DNA from: Limnohabitans sp. MORI2
GTDB taxonomy: Bacteria; Pseudomonadota; Gammaproteobacteria; Burkholderiales; Burkholderiaceae_C
Length of the DNA: 64,000 nucleotides
Direction of reading: 5' to 3'
NCBI RefSeq assembly: GCF_027925025.1
Contig: NZ_AP027058.1
Span: forward strand, 434,001 to 498,000
Shown in pieces: positions 33,705 through 41,586 of this stretch (within the stretch, counting starts at the first letter, position 1; each line of letters begins with the position of its first letter). A program made the position numbers and the translations under genes. The notes beneath the pieces are model-generated. The model was not told where the DNA came from. It did not search any database and worked only from the letters and a program-made list of their open reading frames with translations.

Positions 33705-34524
33705 TACACGTAGAACAGAAGTCATCGGCATTGCCAGCGGCAAGGGTGGCGTCGGTAAAACCACCACCTCTATCAACTTGGCTGTGGCGCTGACGCAGCT
33801 GGGCCACAGCGTCATGCTGTTCGATGCCGACCTCGGCTTGGCCAACGCGCAAATTGCTTTGGGTGCCCGTGCGGAATACAACTTGGGACACTTCTTGGCA
33901 GGACAAAAGTCGTTGCAAGAAATTCTCGTGACAACTCGCCAAGGCGTGAAGCTCATCCCCGGCGCTTCGGGTATGCAAGAGTTGGCAGGCCTGAGCGACG
34001 TACAAGCGGCCAGCATCGTGCAGTCGTTTGGTGTGTTGTCTGACGACGTAGATTATTTGATCGTTGACGTGGCTGCTGGTATTTCGCCCTCCGTGTTGTC
34101 TTTCTTGGCAGCCTGCCAGCGCCGCTTCATCGTGGTCAAAGACGATCCATCGTCTATTGCTGACGCCTATGGCACCATCAAAATCTTGAGCAAAGAGATG
34201 GGCTTGGATGAAATCTATCTCTTGCCCAACATGGTCAAGAGCCAGTCAGAAGGCTGGAAACTTTATAAAAAGCTCAACGACGTCTGTGTGCGTTTCTTGG
34301 GCGAATCGGTGCACTACCTGACCTCGATCGAAGAAGATGAGATGGTCTTGCGTGCACTCAAAAAATACCAGTCGGTGATGGAACTCGCCCCCGGTACGGC
34401 AGCCGCTCGTGACTACATGCGCTTAGCTGAGGCATGCACGCACTTGCGTCCGATTGATCACCCCTCGGGTGGTCTTCAATTTTTCATGGAGCGACTGATG
34501 CAAAACAGTTCGTCTGACACATGA
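33697..34524 (+). CDS. flhG: Flagellar number regulator FlhG (FleN/YlxH, MinD-like ATPase)
   Basis: A 275-residue ParA/MinD ATPase. The deviant Walker A KGGVGKT is at residues 16-22, and LFDADLGLANAQIALG and DYLIVDVAAGISPSVLSF carry the nucleotide-sensing aspartates. FlhG limits flagellar number by acting on FlhF and, in Pseudomonas and Vibrio, on the FleQ/FlrA activator; a FleQ-like protein is encoded at 38748. It overlaps flhF by 8 bp and fliA by 4 bp. Confidence 0.95.
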   Translation: MSNTRRTEVIGIASGKGGVGKTTTSINLAVALTQLGHSVMLFDADLGLANAQIALGARAEYNLGHFLAGQKSLQEILVTTRQGVKLIPGASGMQELAGLSDVQAASIVQSFGVLSDDVDYLIVDVAAGISPSVLSFLAACQRRFIVVKDDPSSIADAYGTIKILSKEMGLDEIYLLPNMVKSQSEGWKLYKKLNDVCVRFLGESVHYLTSIEEDEMVLRALKKYQSVMELAPGTAAARDYMRLAEACTHLRPIDHPSGGLQFFMERLMQNSSSDT

Positions 34525-35279
34525 GAACACTATCCCCCGTACAAATGTACGAATCTTGCAAGCCTAAAGGCGAAGATTTGGTCATGGCCCATTTGGGCTT
34601 GGTCAAACGTGTGGCTTTGCACTTGAAGGCTCGTATTCCTGCATTCATGGAGCTCGATGAGCTGGTTCAAGTGGGCATGATTGGTCTGCTCGAAGCTTCT
34701 CGTGCTTTTGATCCCACCAAGGGCATCGAGTTTGAAAACTTCGCACACAGCCGTGTGCGTGGTGCGATGCTGGATGAAGTGCGGCGATTGTCGTTTTTGC
34801 CTCGCTCTGCAGTGGCTTTCAACAAAGAGCACAACACCACGGTGCATGCGCTAGCAGCTGAGTTGGGTCGCACGCCGACCCAATCAGAAATTGCCGAGTA
34901 CATGGGCAAAGATCTTGAAGAGTTTCACAAAGAGCGCGGCAAAGCCAAGCGCTTTGAGACTTATTCGATGGAAGTGGTGACCGAAGAGGTGATGACCATT
35001 GCCGATGACAGCTCGCAGCAACCAGAAGTGATTGTGGAAGAGGCCGAATTCATGGACGCGGTGACGGATGCGATTGCGCAGTTGCCTGAACGTGAGCAGC
35101 TCGTCATGCAGCTTTACTACGTTGAAGAGTTCAACCTCAAAGAGATTGGCGAGACACTGGGCGTGAGTGAATCGCGCGTGAGTCAAATCTTGTCCTCCGT
35201 AGTCAAGAAGTTGCGTGGCACTCTCAAGGTTGACAACGCTGCCGAAACCGAGAAGGTTGAGACAAGGAGACGCGCATGA
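34521..35279 (+). CDS. fliA: RNA polymerase sigma-28 factor for flagellar genes
   Basis: A 252-residue sigma-70 family group 3 factor. Region 2 is DELVQVGMIGLLEASRAFDPTKGIEFENFAHSRVRGAML, region 3 follows and region 4 ends LGVSESRVSQILSSVVKKLR. It directs late flagellar genes; seven sites that fit its consensus are marked in this window. The anti-sigma factor FlgM is encoded at 43823. The ATG overlaps the flhG TGA and its own stop overlaps the next ATG. Confidence 0.97.
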   Translation: MRTLSPVQMYESCKPKGEDLVMAHLGLVKRVALHLKARIPAFMELDELVQVGMIGLLEASRAFDPTKGIEFENFAHSRVRGAMLDEVRRLSFLPRSAVAFNKEHNTTVHALAAELGRTPTQSEIAEYMGKDLEEFHKERGKAKRFETYSMEVVTEEVMTIADDSSQQPEVIVEEAEFMDAVTDAIAQLPEREQLVMQLYYVEEFNLKEIGETLGVSESRVSQILSSVVKKLRGTLKVDNAAETEKVETRRRA

Positions 35280-36151
35280 GTAACTTCATGATGAACATGA
35301 TCTCGTGGATCTTGCTCCTTTTGGTGATTTTGACGCTGTATTTGATTGACAAAATCAACAACTTGGCCAAGATGTACGAGGCGCCTAAGCCAGATGTGCC
35401 CGCTCTGCCAGAGTTGGGGGCTGAAATTCCTGGCGATTTGCTGTTTTCAGGACTCGAGGGCAAAAAGCTATGGGATGCCATGAACGGCAAACAGGTCGAA
35501 GGCTTTGATGCCAGCATGATCGATGCTTTACGCCCGCACTACGAGCCTATCTTGCGTGAACACATTGTGGCCACCTTCAAAGATGGGTTGGAGGAAGTGG
35601 GCGGAGATGAAAGCAAAGTTCCGAGTTCTACACGAAAGATTCCAACTGTGCGTGGGCACATCGTGTCTTGGTTGCCACCACAGCATTTGGGCAGCGTTTA
35701 TCGCTCCGCCCTAGAGTTTGCGGGTAGCTATGCCAACAATCCCAACCCTGATGTCTTGGTTCGTTTGAAGCAGACGGTAGACAGCGTGGTGGATATGCTT
35801 TACCAACGTGTTGGCATCACCAATGAAGTGCCGTTTTCTGACTTCTTGTTTGAAGAAGCGCCCATCCATGAAGAGGCGTCACACGACGACAGCACTTTGC
35901 TGGCACTGACGGATGAGTCAGCTCAAATCAGCACTTTGGGTGAGGGCTTGGTTGAGAACAGCACAGAGCGCGAGATCACGCCAGAGGAGTTGGCTCAAGG
36001 GCTCGAGCATGTTCAAGCCTACGAGGACGAGCAGCGGCAAGAAATTGCCGCTGAAACGGTTGAGGCTGTGATGTATTCCGAGCCTGAGGCAGAAGTTTTG
36101 GCCGAAGAAGCCCCTGAGCAAGAGGCTGAGCTTGAAGTGAAACCTGCCTGA
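35276..36151 (+). CDS. Unknown single-pass membrane protein in the fliA operon
   Basis: A 291-residue protein I cannot assign. It has an N-terminal membrane segment (about residues 8-25), then a soluble domain to about residue 185 with a compact helical feel (REHIVATFKDGLEEVGGD, RGHIVSWLPPQHLGSVYRSALEFAGSY, LKQTVDSVVDMLYQRVG), and a long acidic Glu-rich tail (about 195-291). ATG overlaps the fliA stop by four bases, so expression with flhA-flhF-flhG-fliA is expected. No chemotaxis or stator family fits. One of the regulatory palindromes lies in its tail codons (36033-36052). Confidence 0.8.
   Translation: MSNFMMNMISWILLLLVILTLYLIDKINNLAKMYEAPKPDVPALPELGAEIPGDLLFSGLEGKKLWDAMNGKQVEGFDASMIDALRPHYEPILREHIVATFKDGLEEVGGDESKVPSSTRKIPTVRGHIVSWLPPQHLGSVYRSALEFAGSYANNPNPDVLVRLKQTVDSVVDMLYQRVGITNEVPFSDFLFEEAPIHEEASHDDSTLLALTDESAQISTLGEGLVENSTEREITPEELAQGLEHVQAYEDEQRQEIAAETVEAVMYSEPEAEVLAEEAPEQEAELEVKPA
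36033..36052. promoter_or_regulatory. Palindrome AGCGGCAA-N4-TTGCCGCT upstream of fliS
   Basis: AGCGGCAA-GAAA-TTGCCGCT, an exact copy in the 3' coding part of the unknown gene, about 145 bp before the fliS sigma-28 site. Confidence 0.55.
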
Positions 36152-36163
36152 TATGAATGAGGC

Positions 36164-36190
36164 TCAAGTTTGCTGGCACGCTTCCGATAC
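36164..36190 (+). promoter_or_regulatory. Sigma-28 promoter of fliS
   Basis: TCAAGTTT-N11-TCCGATAC, 37 bp before the fliS ATG. Both elements and the spacing fit the FliA consensus TAAAGTTT-N11-GCCGATAA. Confidence 0.75.
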
Positions 36191-36227
36191 TGCTTGTGTA
36201 CGCTAAGAAATACACAGGAGTTATCAA

Positions 36228-36650
36228 ATGCGAGCCAATTCACGAGCCATTCAAAGTTACGGCGATGTCAAAGTCAGCAGTGGTGTTGCCACGGCTAACA
36301 ATGTGCAATTGATTCAGATGTTGTTTGATGGCTTGTTGGAGAGTTTGTCCACTGCGCGTGGTCATATCCAGCATAAAAATATCAATGAAAAATCCAAAGC
36401 CATTGCGCGTGCCAGCCGTATCGTGATTGGTTTGCAAGGCGCCTTGGATTTTGAAAAAGGTGGTGATCTGGCGAACAACCTCAATGAGTTGTACAGCTAT
36501 GTGACCCGTCGTTTGTTCCACGCCAACGCCCACAATGATTTGGCGGTGTTGGATGAGATTTATGGTTTGATGCGCGAAATTCGCGACGCTTGGGAAGGTA
36601 TGCCTTCTCTGGTGCCGGCAAGTAACCGCCCAGCCAGCATGATGAACTGA
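36228..36650 (+). CDS. fliS: Flagellin export chaperone FliS
   Basis: A 140-residue helical protein. The FliS pattern is seen throughout: SYGDVKVSSGVATANNVQLIQMLFDGLLESLSTA at the start, then IVIGLQGALDFEKGGDLANNLNELYSYVTRRLFHAN and EIRDAWEG. FliS binds the C-terminus of flagellin in the cytoplasm and prevents early assembly. It usually follows fliD; here it stands alone between fliA and motA with its own sigma-28 site. A 7-bp hairpin (36659-36676) follows the stop. Confidence 0.85.
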   Translation: MRANSRAIQSYGDVKVSSGVATANNVQLIQMLFDGLLESLSTARGHIQHKNINEKSKAIARASRIVIGLQGALDFEKGGDLANNLNELYSYVTRRLFHANAHNDLAVLDEIYGLMREIRDAWEGMPSLVPASNRPASMMN

Positions 36651-36724
36651 TCAAGCTTTTCCGCTTTTTAGCGGAATTGGCTGATTTATCAGTTAATCTA
36701 GCAGGCTGTACGGGAAAGTTTTAA

Positions 36725-36754
36725 GGCGCATCCAAGTTTGGACTTGGGTGCGCC
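36725..36754 (+). other. Stem-loop in the motA 5' leader
   Basis: Arms 36725-36737 and 36742-36754 pair over 13 positions (12 Watson-Crick, one G-U) with a TTGG loop, 23 nt before the motA ATG. A weak sigma-28-like pair (CCAAGTTT 36732, GCCGACCT 36752, 12-bp gap) overlaps it, so it may instead be promoter DNA. Confidence 0.45.
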
Positions 36755-36777
36755 GACCTGCATGGGGAGAGAGTTAG

Positions 36778-37638
36778 ATGTCAGCAATTATTGGTTTGGT
36801 CGTTTTGTTCATTTGCGTGTTCGGCGGTTTCGTGATCGCCGGCGGTAGCTTGGCGCCCATTATCAAAGCCACCCCATTCGAGATGTTCATTATTGGTGGT
36901 GCTGGCGTTGGCGGCATGATCACCGGTAACTCTGGCGCGATTTTTAAAGGTGCTTGGGGAGGTATGGGGCGTGTGCTCAAAGGCCCTCGCTACCACAAGG
37001 AAGACTACATCGGCATCATTGCGGTTATCTCTAAACTGATGAAAACCTTGAAGGCTGAAGGTGCTGTGGCGATGGAATCGCACGTGGAGAACCCCGAGGC
37101 CAGTGCCATTTTTGGTGAATGTCCCAAGATGTTGGCCGACCATGGCTTGGTGGGCTTGGTGTGTGACACCATCCGTTTGATGGTGGTGTCTTCAGGTACC
37201 TTGAGTCCCTATGCGGTGGAAGACGTGATGACTGCCTCTATCAAGCACCACCACCACAGCGAAATGCAAAACGCAGACGCACTCTCTACACTGGCTGGCG
37301 CTTTGCCAGCGCTGGGTATTGTAGCTTGTGTGTTGGGTGTGGTGAAGACCATGGGCGCGATTGACCAACCTCCTCCTGTACTGGGTGCCCTGATTGGTGG
37401 CGCGTTGGTGGGTACGTTCTTGGGGGTGTTCTTGGCCTACGGTATTTTTGAACCCTTTGGCAAACGTTTGGTGCAAATCATTGATGAAGACAGCGAAGCT
37501 TTGAAGGTGGCACAACAGGTGATCATTGGCAATATGCATGGGTATCCTGTTCCATTGATCATCGAAGCGGCGCGCGTGTGTATCAACCATCATGCACAAC
37601 CCACCTTTGGTGAACTCTTTGATGCGTTGAGGAAATAA
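36778..37638 (+). CDS. motA: Flagellar motor stator protein MotA
   Basis: A 286-residue stator subunit with four membrane segments: N-terminal IGLVVLFICVFGGFVIAGG, a second near residues 34-50, and two near 160-225 (ALPALGIVACVLGVVKTMG, ALIGGALVGTFLGVFLAYGI). The cytoplasmic loop meets FliG. With MotB it forms the ion channel that drives rotation. The Shine-Dalgarno GGGGAGAGAG precedes ATG 36778. Its stop overlaps the motB ATG. Confidence 0.97.
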   Translation: MSAIIGLVVLFICVFGGFVIAGGSLAPIIKATPFEMFIIGGAGVGGMITGNSGAIFKGAWGGMGRVLKGPRYHKEDYIGIIAVISKLMKTLKAEGAVAMESHVENPEASAIFGECPKMLADHGLVGLVCDTIRLMVVSSGTLSPYAVEDVMTASIKHHHHSEMQNADALSTLAGALPALGIVACVLGVVKTMGAIDQPPPVLGALIGGALVGTFLGVFLAYGIFEPFGKRLVQIIDEDSEALKVAQQVIIGNMHGYPVPLIIEAARVCINHHAQPTFGELFDALRK

Positions 37639-38663
37639 TGGCTGACGAAAAAGACGCGGCCGCCGCGCCCGAAGACGCCGAAAAGGCAGCAGCAGAAGCC
37701 GCAGCAGCGGCTGCAGCTGCGCCTGAGAAAACGGAAGAAGAAAAAGACGAAGCACCTGCGCCCGTCATTGTCATCAAAAAAATCATTGATGACGGCCATG
37801 GCGGTGCACACGGCGGTGCTTGGAAGATCGCGTTGGCCGACATGATGACGGCGATGATGGCCTTCTTCTTGTTGATGTGGCTGTTAGGCGCTTCCAACGA
37901 AGATCAGCGTAAAAGTATTGCGGATTACTTCAAACCCACTTCACAAAGTTTGGTGGCCATTGGTCAGTTGGCTGGTTCCAATGGTGTGTTGGGTGGTCGC
38001 TCCATCATCGATCCCGATGGCTTTCCCTTTGCAGCCAAGCAAACGGCATTGCTCGAACGTTTGACACCTCGCTCAGAAGGTGGTCCCAACCCCAGCACGG
38101 ATCCCGGACAGGAAAACAACAACCCCTATTCAGACCCTGACAAGCTGACGCCTGAGCAAAAGAAAGAAATTGCCCAAGCGCAAGAGAAGGCTGACTTTGA
38201 CAAACTCGAAAAAGAGATTGAACAAAAGCTGTCTGAAAATAAAAAACTCGGTGGCTTGAAAGATCAAGTGTCCGTGACGCGCGACAAGCAAGGCTTGCGC
38301 ATTGAGATCATCGATAAAGCTGATTTTGCGATGTTCCCAAGTGGCGGCATTGGCATGCAAGGCAAAGCCTCTAGTTTGATCAGTGAAATCGCCGCATCTT
38401 TGGCCGAAATGCCCAACAAGATTGCGATCCGAGGTCATACCGACAGTGTGCCGTTTAACAACAAAGAAGGTCGCAATAACTGGTCCTTGTCTGCAGAGCG
38501 TGCCGAGGCAACGCGTGCATTGCTCGAAAGAAGCGGTATCAAAGAAAGTCGCTTTGCACGTATTGAGGGTGTGGCCGATACCGACCCCTTCAATCCCAAA
38601 GATCCTCGCGATCCGAGAAACCGCAGGATGAGTATCACGGTGCTCTACAACGACCAAGATTAA
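37638..38663 (+). CDS. motB: Flagellar motor stator protein MotB (proton type)
   Basis: A 341-residue stator subunit. The first ~55 residues are an Ala/Glu/Asp-rich extension longer than in E. coli MotB. The single membrane segment WKIALADMMTAMMAFFLLMWLL holds the ion-binding Asp68 in the context typical of proton-driven MotB. The C-terminal OmpA-like domain (IAIRGHTDSVPFNN...LSAERAEATRALLERSGI) anchors it to peptidoglycan. It overlaps motA by one base. Confidence 0.96.
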   Translation: MADEKDAAAAPEDAEKAAAEAAAAAAAAPEKTEEEKDEAPAPVIVIKKIIDDGHGGAHGGAWKIALADMMTAMMAFFLLMWLLGASNEDQRKSIADYFKPTSQSLVAIGQLAGSNGVLGGRSIIDPDGFPFAAKQTALLERLTPRSEGGPNPSTDPGQENNNPYSDPDKLTPEQKKEIAQAQEKADFDKLEKEIEQKLSENKKLGGLKDQVSVTRDKQGLRIEIIDKADFAMFPSGGIGMQGKASSLISEIAASLAEMPNKIAIRGHTDSVPFNNKEGRNNWSLSAERAEATRALLERSGIKESRFARIEGVADTDPFNPKDPRDPRNRRMSITVLYNDQD

Positions 38664-38678
38664 GCCCCGCGATGGCGT

Positions 38679-38710
38679 AAAAAAAGGCAGCTCACAGAGC
38701 TGCCTTTTTT
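38679..38710. terminator. Bidirectional terminator between motB and the FleQ-like gene
   Basis: GGCAGCTC (38686-38693) and GAGCTGCC (38697-38704) pair around ACA, with an A-run before and a T-run after. It ends motAB and may also end the convergent minus-strand activator gene. Confidence 0.92.
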
Positions 38711-38747
38711 CTTGCATGGACCGCAGTGTTGTGTCAGGCGCCTTGGC

Positions 38748-39848
38748 TTATGCCGCTGGACGCAGCTCGTACTTGTTGATCTTTTCAATCAAGGTGGTGC
38801 GTTGCAAATTCAATAACTTAGCGGTACGAGACACATTGCCCGAGTTGCGATTGAGCGCCTGCTCAATGATGCTGCGCTCAATCTGAGCCATGCGCTCTTT
38901 GAGCGACAGGCCCTCTGGTGGTAATTGAGGCATGCCTTGCGCCAGCATGATGAGGCCTTCGATCTCGTTTTCCTCTTCTTCCGGCTCCTCGTTCATCTCG
39001 GCCAGCACCTCGGGAGGTGGCGTCATTTCGAGCTTGGCCAACAAAGGGGCTTGCGCTTGCAACTCGGCCTGAGCAGAGACCAACCCTTTGGGCAGCAGGG
39101 TAGGTGGGATCGCGCGTAAGTCGAGTTCTTGGCCTGCATAGAGCGTGCTGAAGCGATCAACCACGTTGGAGAGTTCACGCACATTGCCTGGCCATGGGTA
39201 CTTTTGCAAAGCCGCCAAGAAGTCGGGTTTGAAGCGAATGGGTTGCTTGCCAAAGTTGGCGCATTTTTTTGCGAAAAATGCCAACAATTCGGGGATGTCA
39301 GTGTTGCGTTCGCGCAACGGAGGCGTCACCATGGGCAGCACATTGAGTCGGTAATACAAGTCTTCACGGAAACGACCCGCCGCAATTTCGTTTTCCAAAT
39401 CGCGGTGAGTCGCTGCCACCACGCGTACATCCACCTGTACTTGGCGGGTGCTACCAATGGGATCGACCGTGCGTTCTTGCAAGACACGCAGCAGCTTGAC
39501 TTGCATGTCGAGCGACATGTCGCCAATTTCGTCTAAGAAGATCGTGCCGCCATGGGCTAGCTCAAATCGTCCGATTCGATCGGCGACAGCCCCTGTGAAA
39601 GCGCCTTTGCGGTGGCCAAACAGCTCGCTTTCCAGCAAATCCTTAGGAATTGCCGCACAGTTAATTGGCACAAAGTTGGCGCCACAGCGGTCTGATTGCT
39701 CATGCAGCAGCCTGGCCAAAAGTTCTTTGCCCGTGCCGCTTTCGCCCGTGATCATCACCGTGGCGTTGGAGTTGGCCATGGTTGCGACCAGTTGGCGCAA
39801 AGAGACCGCTGACTCGCTGGAGCCGATGAAGTTTGTCGTGGATGTCAT
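38748..39848 (-). CDS. Sigma-54 activator without receiver domain (FleQ-like flagellar regulator)
   Basis: A 366-residue enhancer-binding protein that starts almost directly with the AAA+ domain. Walker A GESGTGKE is at 35-42, the sigma-54 contact loop GAFTGA at 82-87, Walker B FLDEIGD at 104-110. The C-terminal Fis-type HTH (NSGNVSRTAKLLNLQRTTLIEKINKYEL) resembles FleQ/FlrA, where RTT..EK.RKY is typical. A Glu-rich linker lies before it. FleQ-like proteins switch on class II flagellar genes with sigma-54; at least three sigma-54 sites are in this window. The missing N-terminal domain means it cannot be controlled by phosphorylation there; FlhG or c-di-GMP acting on the AAA+ part is possible. 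Confidence 0.88.
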   Translation of the reverse strand: MTSTTNFIGSSESAVSLRQLVATMANSNATVMITGESGTGKELLARLLHEQSDRCGANFVPINCAAIPKDLLESELFGHRKGAFTGAVADRIGRFELAHGGTIFLDEIGDMSLDMQVKLLRVLQERTVDPIGSTRQVQVDVRVVAATHRDLENEIAAGRFREDLYYRLNVLPMVTPPLRERNTDIPELLAFFAKKCANFGKQPIRFKPDFLAALQKYPWPGNVRELSNVVDRFSTLYAGQELDLRAIPPTLLPKGLVSAQAELQAQAPLLAKLEMTPPPEVLAEMNEEPEEEENEIEGLIMLAQGMPQLPPEGLSLKERMAQIERSIIEQALNRNSGNVSRTAKLLNLQRTTLIEKINKYELRPAA

Positions 39849-39926
39849 GTCAAAAATTCCTACACATGATTGTCGGCGACTCTGCCTATTTCACAAGACA
39901 GAAAAAGTATTCGTATTTAGATTTGT

Positions 39927-39953
39927 TAAAGATGCCCGAGTCGGTGCCGAATC
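39927..39953 (+). promoter_or_regulatory. Sigma-28 promoter of the flgP/flgT-like block
   Basis: TAAAGATG-N11-GCCGAATC, 28 bp before the lipoprotein ATG. The -10 resembles that of fliC (ACCGAATC). Confidence 0.65.
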
Positions 39954-39981
39954 ATGGGGGAGACCTCTCAAGGACATAGAT

Positions 39982-40464
39982 ATGAACCGCACCACCTTTT
40001 GGGCTGCCACAGCCTCCGCCCTCTTGCTGACCGCTTGCGCTAACACGCCTCCACCCATGCCCGCGCAAGCCCGCTTGGACGAGAGCGCCAACATGATCAC
40101 ACCCATGACACAAAAGCGTGAGACGCTGGTGGCTACGGGTTATGCGGTGATTAGTATTCAAAATCACCGTAATCCTGCGCAGCAACGCTTGCTTGCGATC
40201 CGCGCATCCAAGCTTGACGCCTACCGTGCTTTGACTGAGCAGGTCTACGGACAGCAATTGGACGCCAGTACCACCGTGGCAGATATGACGGTGATGAGCG
40301 ATACCTTCCGCGCGCGCGTCGAGGGCGTGATCTACGGTGCCGTCTTGGTCAGCATCACGCCTGTTGGGGATGACACGTACGAGACCACCATGTCGCTGGA
40401 CCGTAATGTGGTCAATGACTTGCGTGCTTTGTACATTGCTAGCTTGAGCGCCAAACGTAACTGA
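39982..40464 (+). CDS. LPP20-family lipoprotein, FlgP-like
   Basis: A 160-residue lipoprotein. The signal peptide ends in the lipobox LTAC with Cys19. The mature part has the LPP20 fold pattern (VATGYAVISIQ...LAIRASKLDAYRALTEQVYGQQL...YETTMSLD). In Vibrio, FlgP of this family forms the outer-membrane basal disk around the flagellum together with FlgO and FlgT; the next gene is FlgT-like. Start 39982 is set by the lipobox and GGA 11 bp upstream; the frame extends into the activator promoter but that is a shadow. Confidence 0.8.
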   Translation: MNRTTFWAATASALLLTACANTPPPMPAQARLDESANMITPMTQKRETLVATGYAVISIQNHRNPAQQRLLAIRASKLDAYRALTEQVYGQQLDASTTVADMTVMSDTFRARVEGVIYGAVLVSITPVGDDTYETTMSLDRNVVNDLRALYIASLSAKRN

Positions 40465-40481
40465 GCGAATGTGACGAGATT

Positions 40482-41564
40482 GTGAAGATGTGGACTTCGT
40501 TGCGCCAGCACCTCTGCTTGACGGTTCTTTGGGGGCTGGCAGGTGTCAATTTTTCCGTCGCTGCGGCTGACTTGAGTGCAGAAGAGCGCTTAAAGGCCAT
40601 TCGCAGAGCCATGGTTGAGGTAGCCATGAAGTCCAACACCCGCGTCAGTGCCACGAGCTGGATGGAGAGCGATGGCAAGTTGCGAGAGCTCAATCGGTTT
40701 TCATCTGAAATCAAATTGCGTGACTTGCAAGTTGCGCAATACGTGCGTGACGCAGGGCAACAACCACAAGCAGAGTTGGTCGCGGCCAACCAAGTTGAGT
40801 CCGTGCAACCAGGCCGCTGTGAGGCGCCTCAGGCGAAAGCGCCTTTGCGTCAAGTCATGACGGTGGGCATGGATTTATCTCCTGGGTTGGTTCCCACCCA
40901 ACGCTATCTTGCGCAACAGCTCGGATTTGCGGCACGCACGCGGCTCATTCAATCTGCGGCACGTTCAGAGCGTTGGCGGTTGGTCAGCACACAAGCGCAG
41001 GCGCGTACGTATGACCGTTTGATTCATGGTCATGGGGAAGAACACATTCAATGGCACGCCCAGCTCACTGTGACGCCAGTGCCATTGAGCGGCGTCTCTG
41101 ATGATTACTCTGCTTTTGGTTTGACCTTGCAAGTCAGTGGCCCAGGCCAGCGTCAGGGATGGTTCCTTGCCGAAGAGGTGGTGGTGCCTAGCCTCACCAC
41201 GCAAGCGTATGGCACACCAAAAATGGATACCGATACCAATGCTGCCATCTCGCGTGCAGTGTCAGCCATGACAGCGCAGCTCGAGAAACAATTGGCATGT
41301 GAGCCTCAAACGTTTGCGGTTGAACAAACCAACGGACGTTTGGCACTCAATGCAGGCAGTAACGCAGGACTGCGTGTGGGCGACAAACTCATGATCGCCG
41401 ATCCGTCGGTTCTGCCTCGCCATACGCTTGAACCTAGCGCACTTGACGCTGCGGTGTTGGCCGAAGTTAAATCGGTGACGCCTTATCAAGCTGAAATCAA
41501 GCAAGTGGCAGGACGAAAACAAAAATTCAAAGGGGCTTGGGTTGCTTGGCCTTACACGTACTAA
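40482..41564 (+). CDS. FlgT-like flagellar H-ring protein
   Basis: A 360-residue periplasmic protein. Residues 1 to about 28 are a signal peptide (hydrophobic LTVLWGLAGVNFSVAAA). The start of the mature part (AEERLKAIRRAMVEVAMKSNTRVSATSWM) and the C-terminal domain (LALNAGSNAGLRVGDKLMIADPSV...AEVKSVTPYQAEIKQV) match FlgT N- and C-terminal domains. In Vibrio FlgT builds the H ring around the LP ring and helps hold the stators. It follows the FlgP-like gene by 17 bp. Confidence 0.75.
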   Translation: MKMWTSLRQHLCLTVLWGLAGVNFSVAAADLSAEERLKAIRRAMVEVAMKSNTRVSATSWMESDGKLRELNRFSSEIKLRDLQVAQYVRDAGQQPQAELVAANQVESVQPGRCEAPQAKAPLRQVMTVGMDLSPGLVPTQRYLAQQLGFAARTRLIQSAARSERWRLVSTQAQARTYDRLIHGHGEEHIQWHAQLTVTPVPLSGVSDDYSAFGLTLQVSGPGQRQGWFLAEEVVVPSLTTQAYGTPKMDTDTNAAISRAVSAMTAQLEKQLACEPQTFAVEQTNGRLALNAGSNAGLRVGDKLMIADPSVLPRHTLEPSALDAAVLAEVKSVTPYQAEIKQVAGRKQKFKGAWVAWPYTY

Positions 41565-41586
41565 ACCATCAACGGGAGAACCGACC

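Noticed and set aside
36174-36195. TGGCAC before fliS considered as a sigma-54 -24 element
   Set aside because: No TTGC at the required 5-bp spacing; the overlapping sigma-28 site fits fully.
39448-39981. Upstream extension of the FlgP-like frame
   Set aside because: Runs antisense into the sigma-54 activator; the lipobox and sigma-28 site fix the start at 39982.
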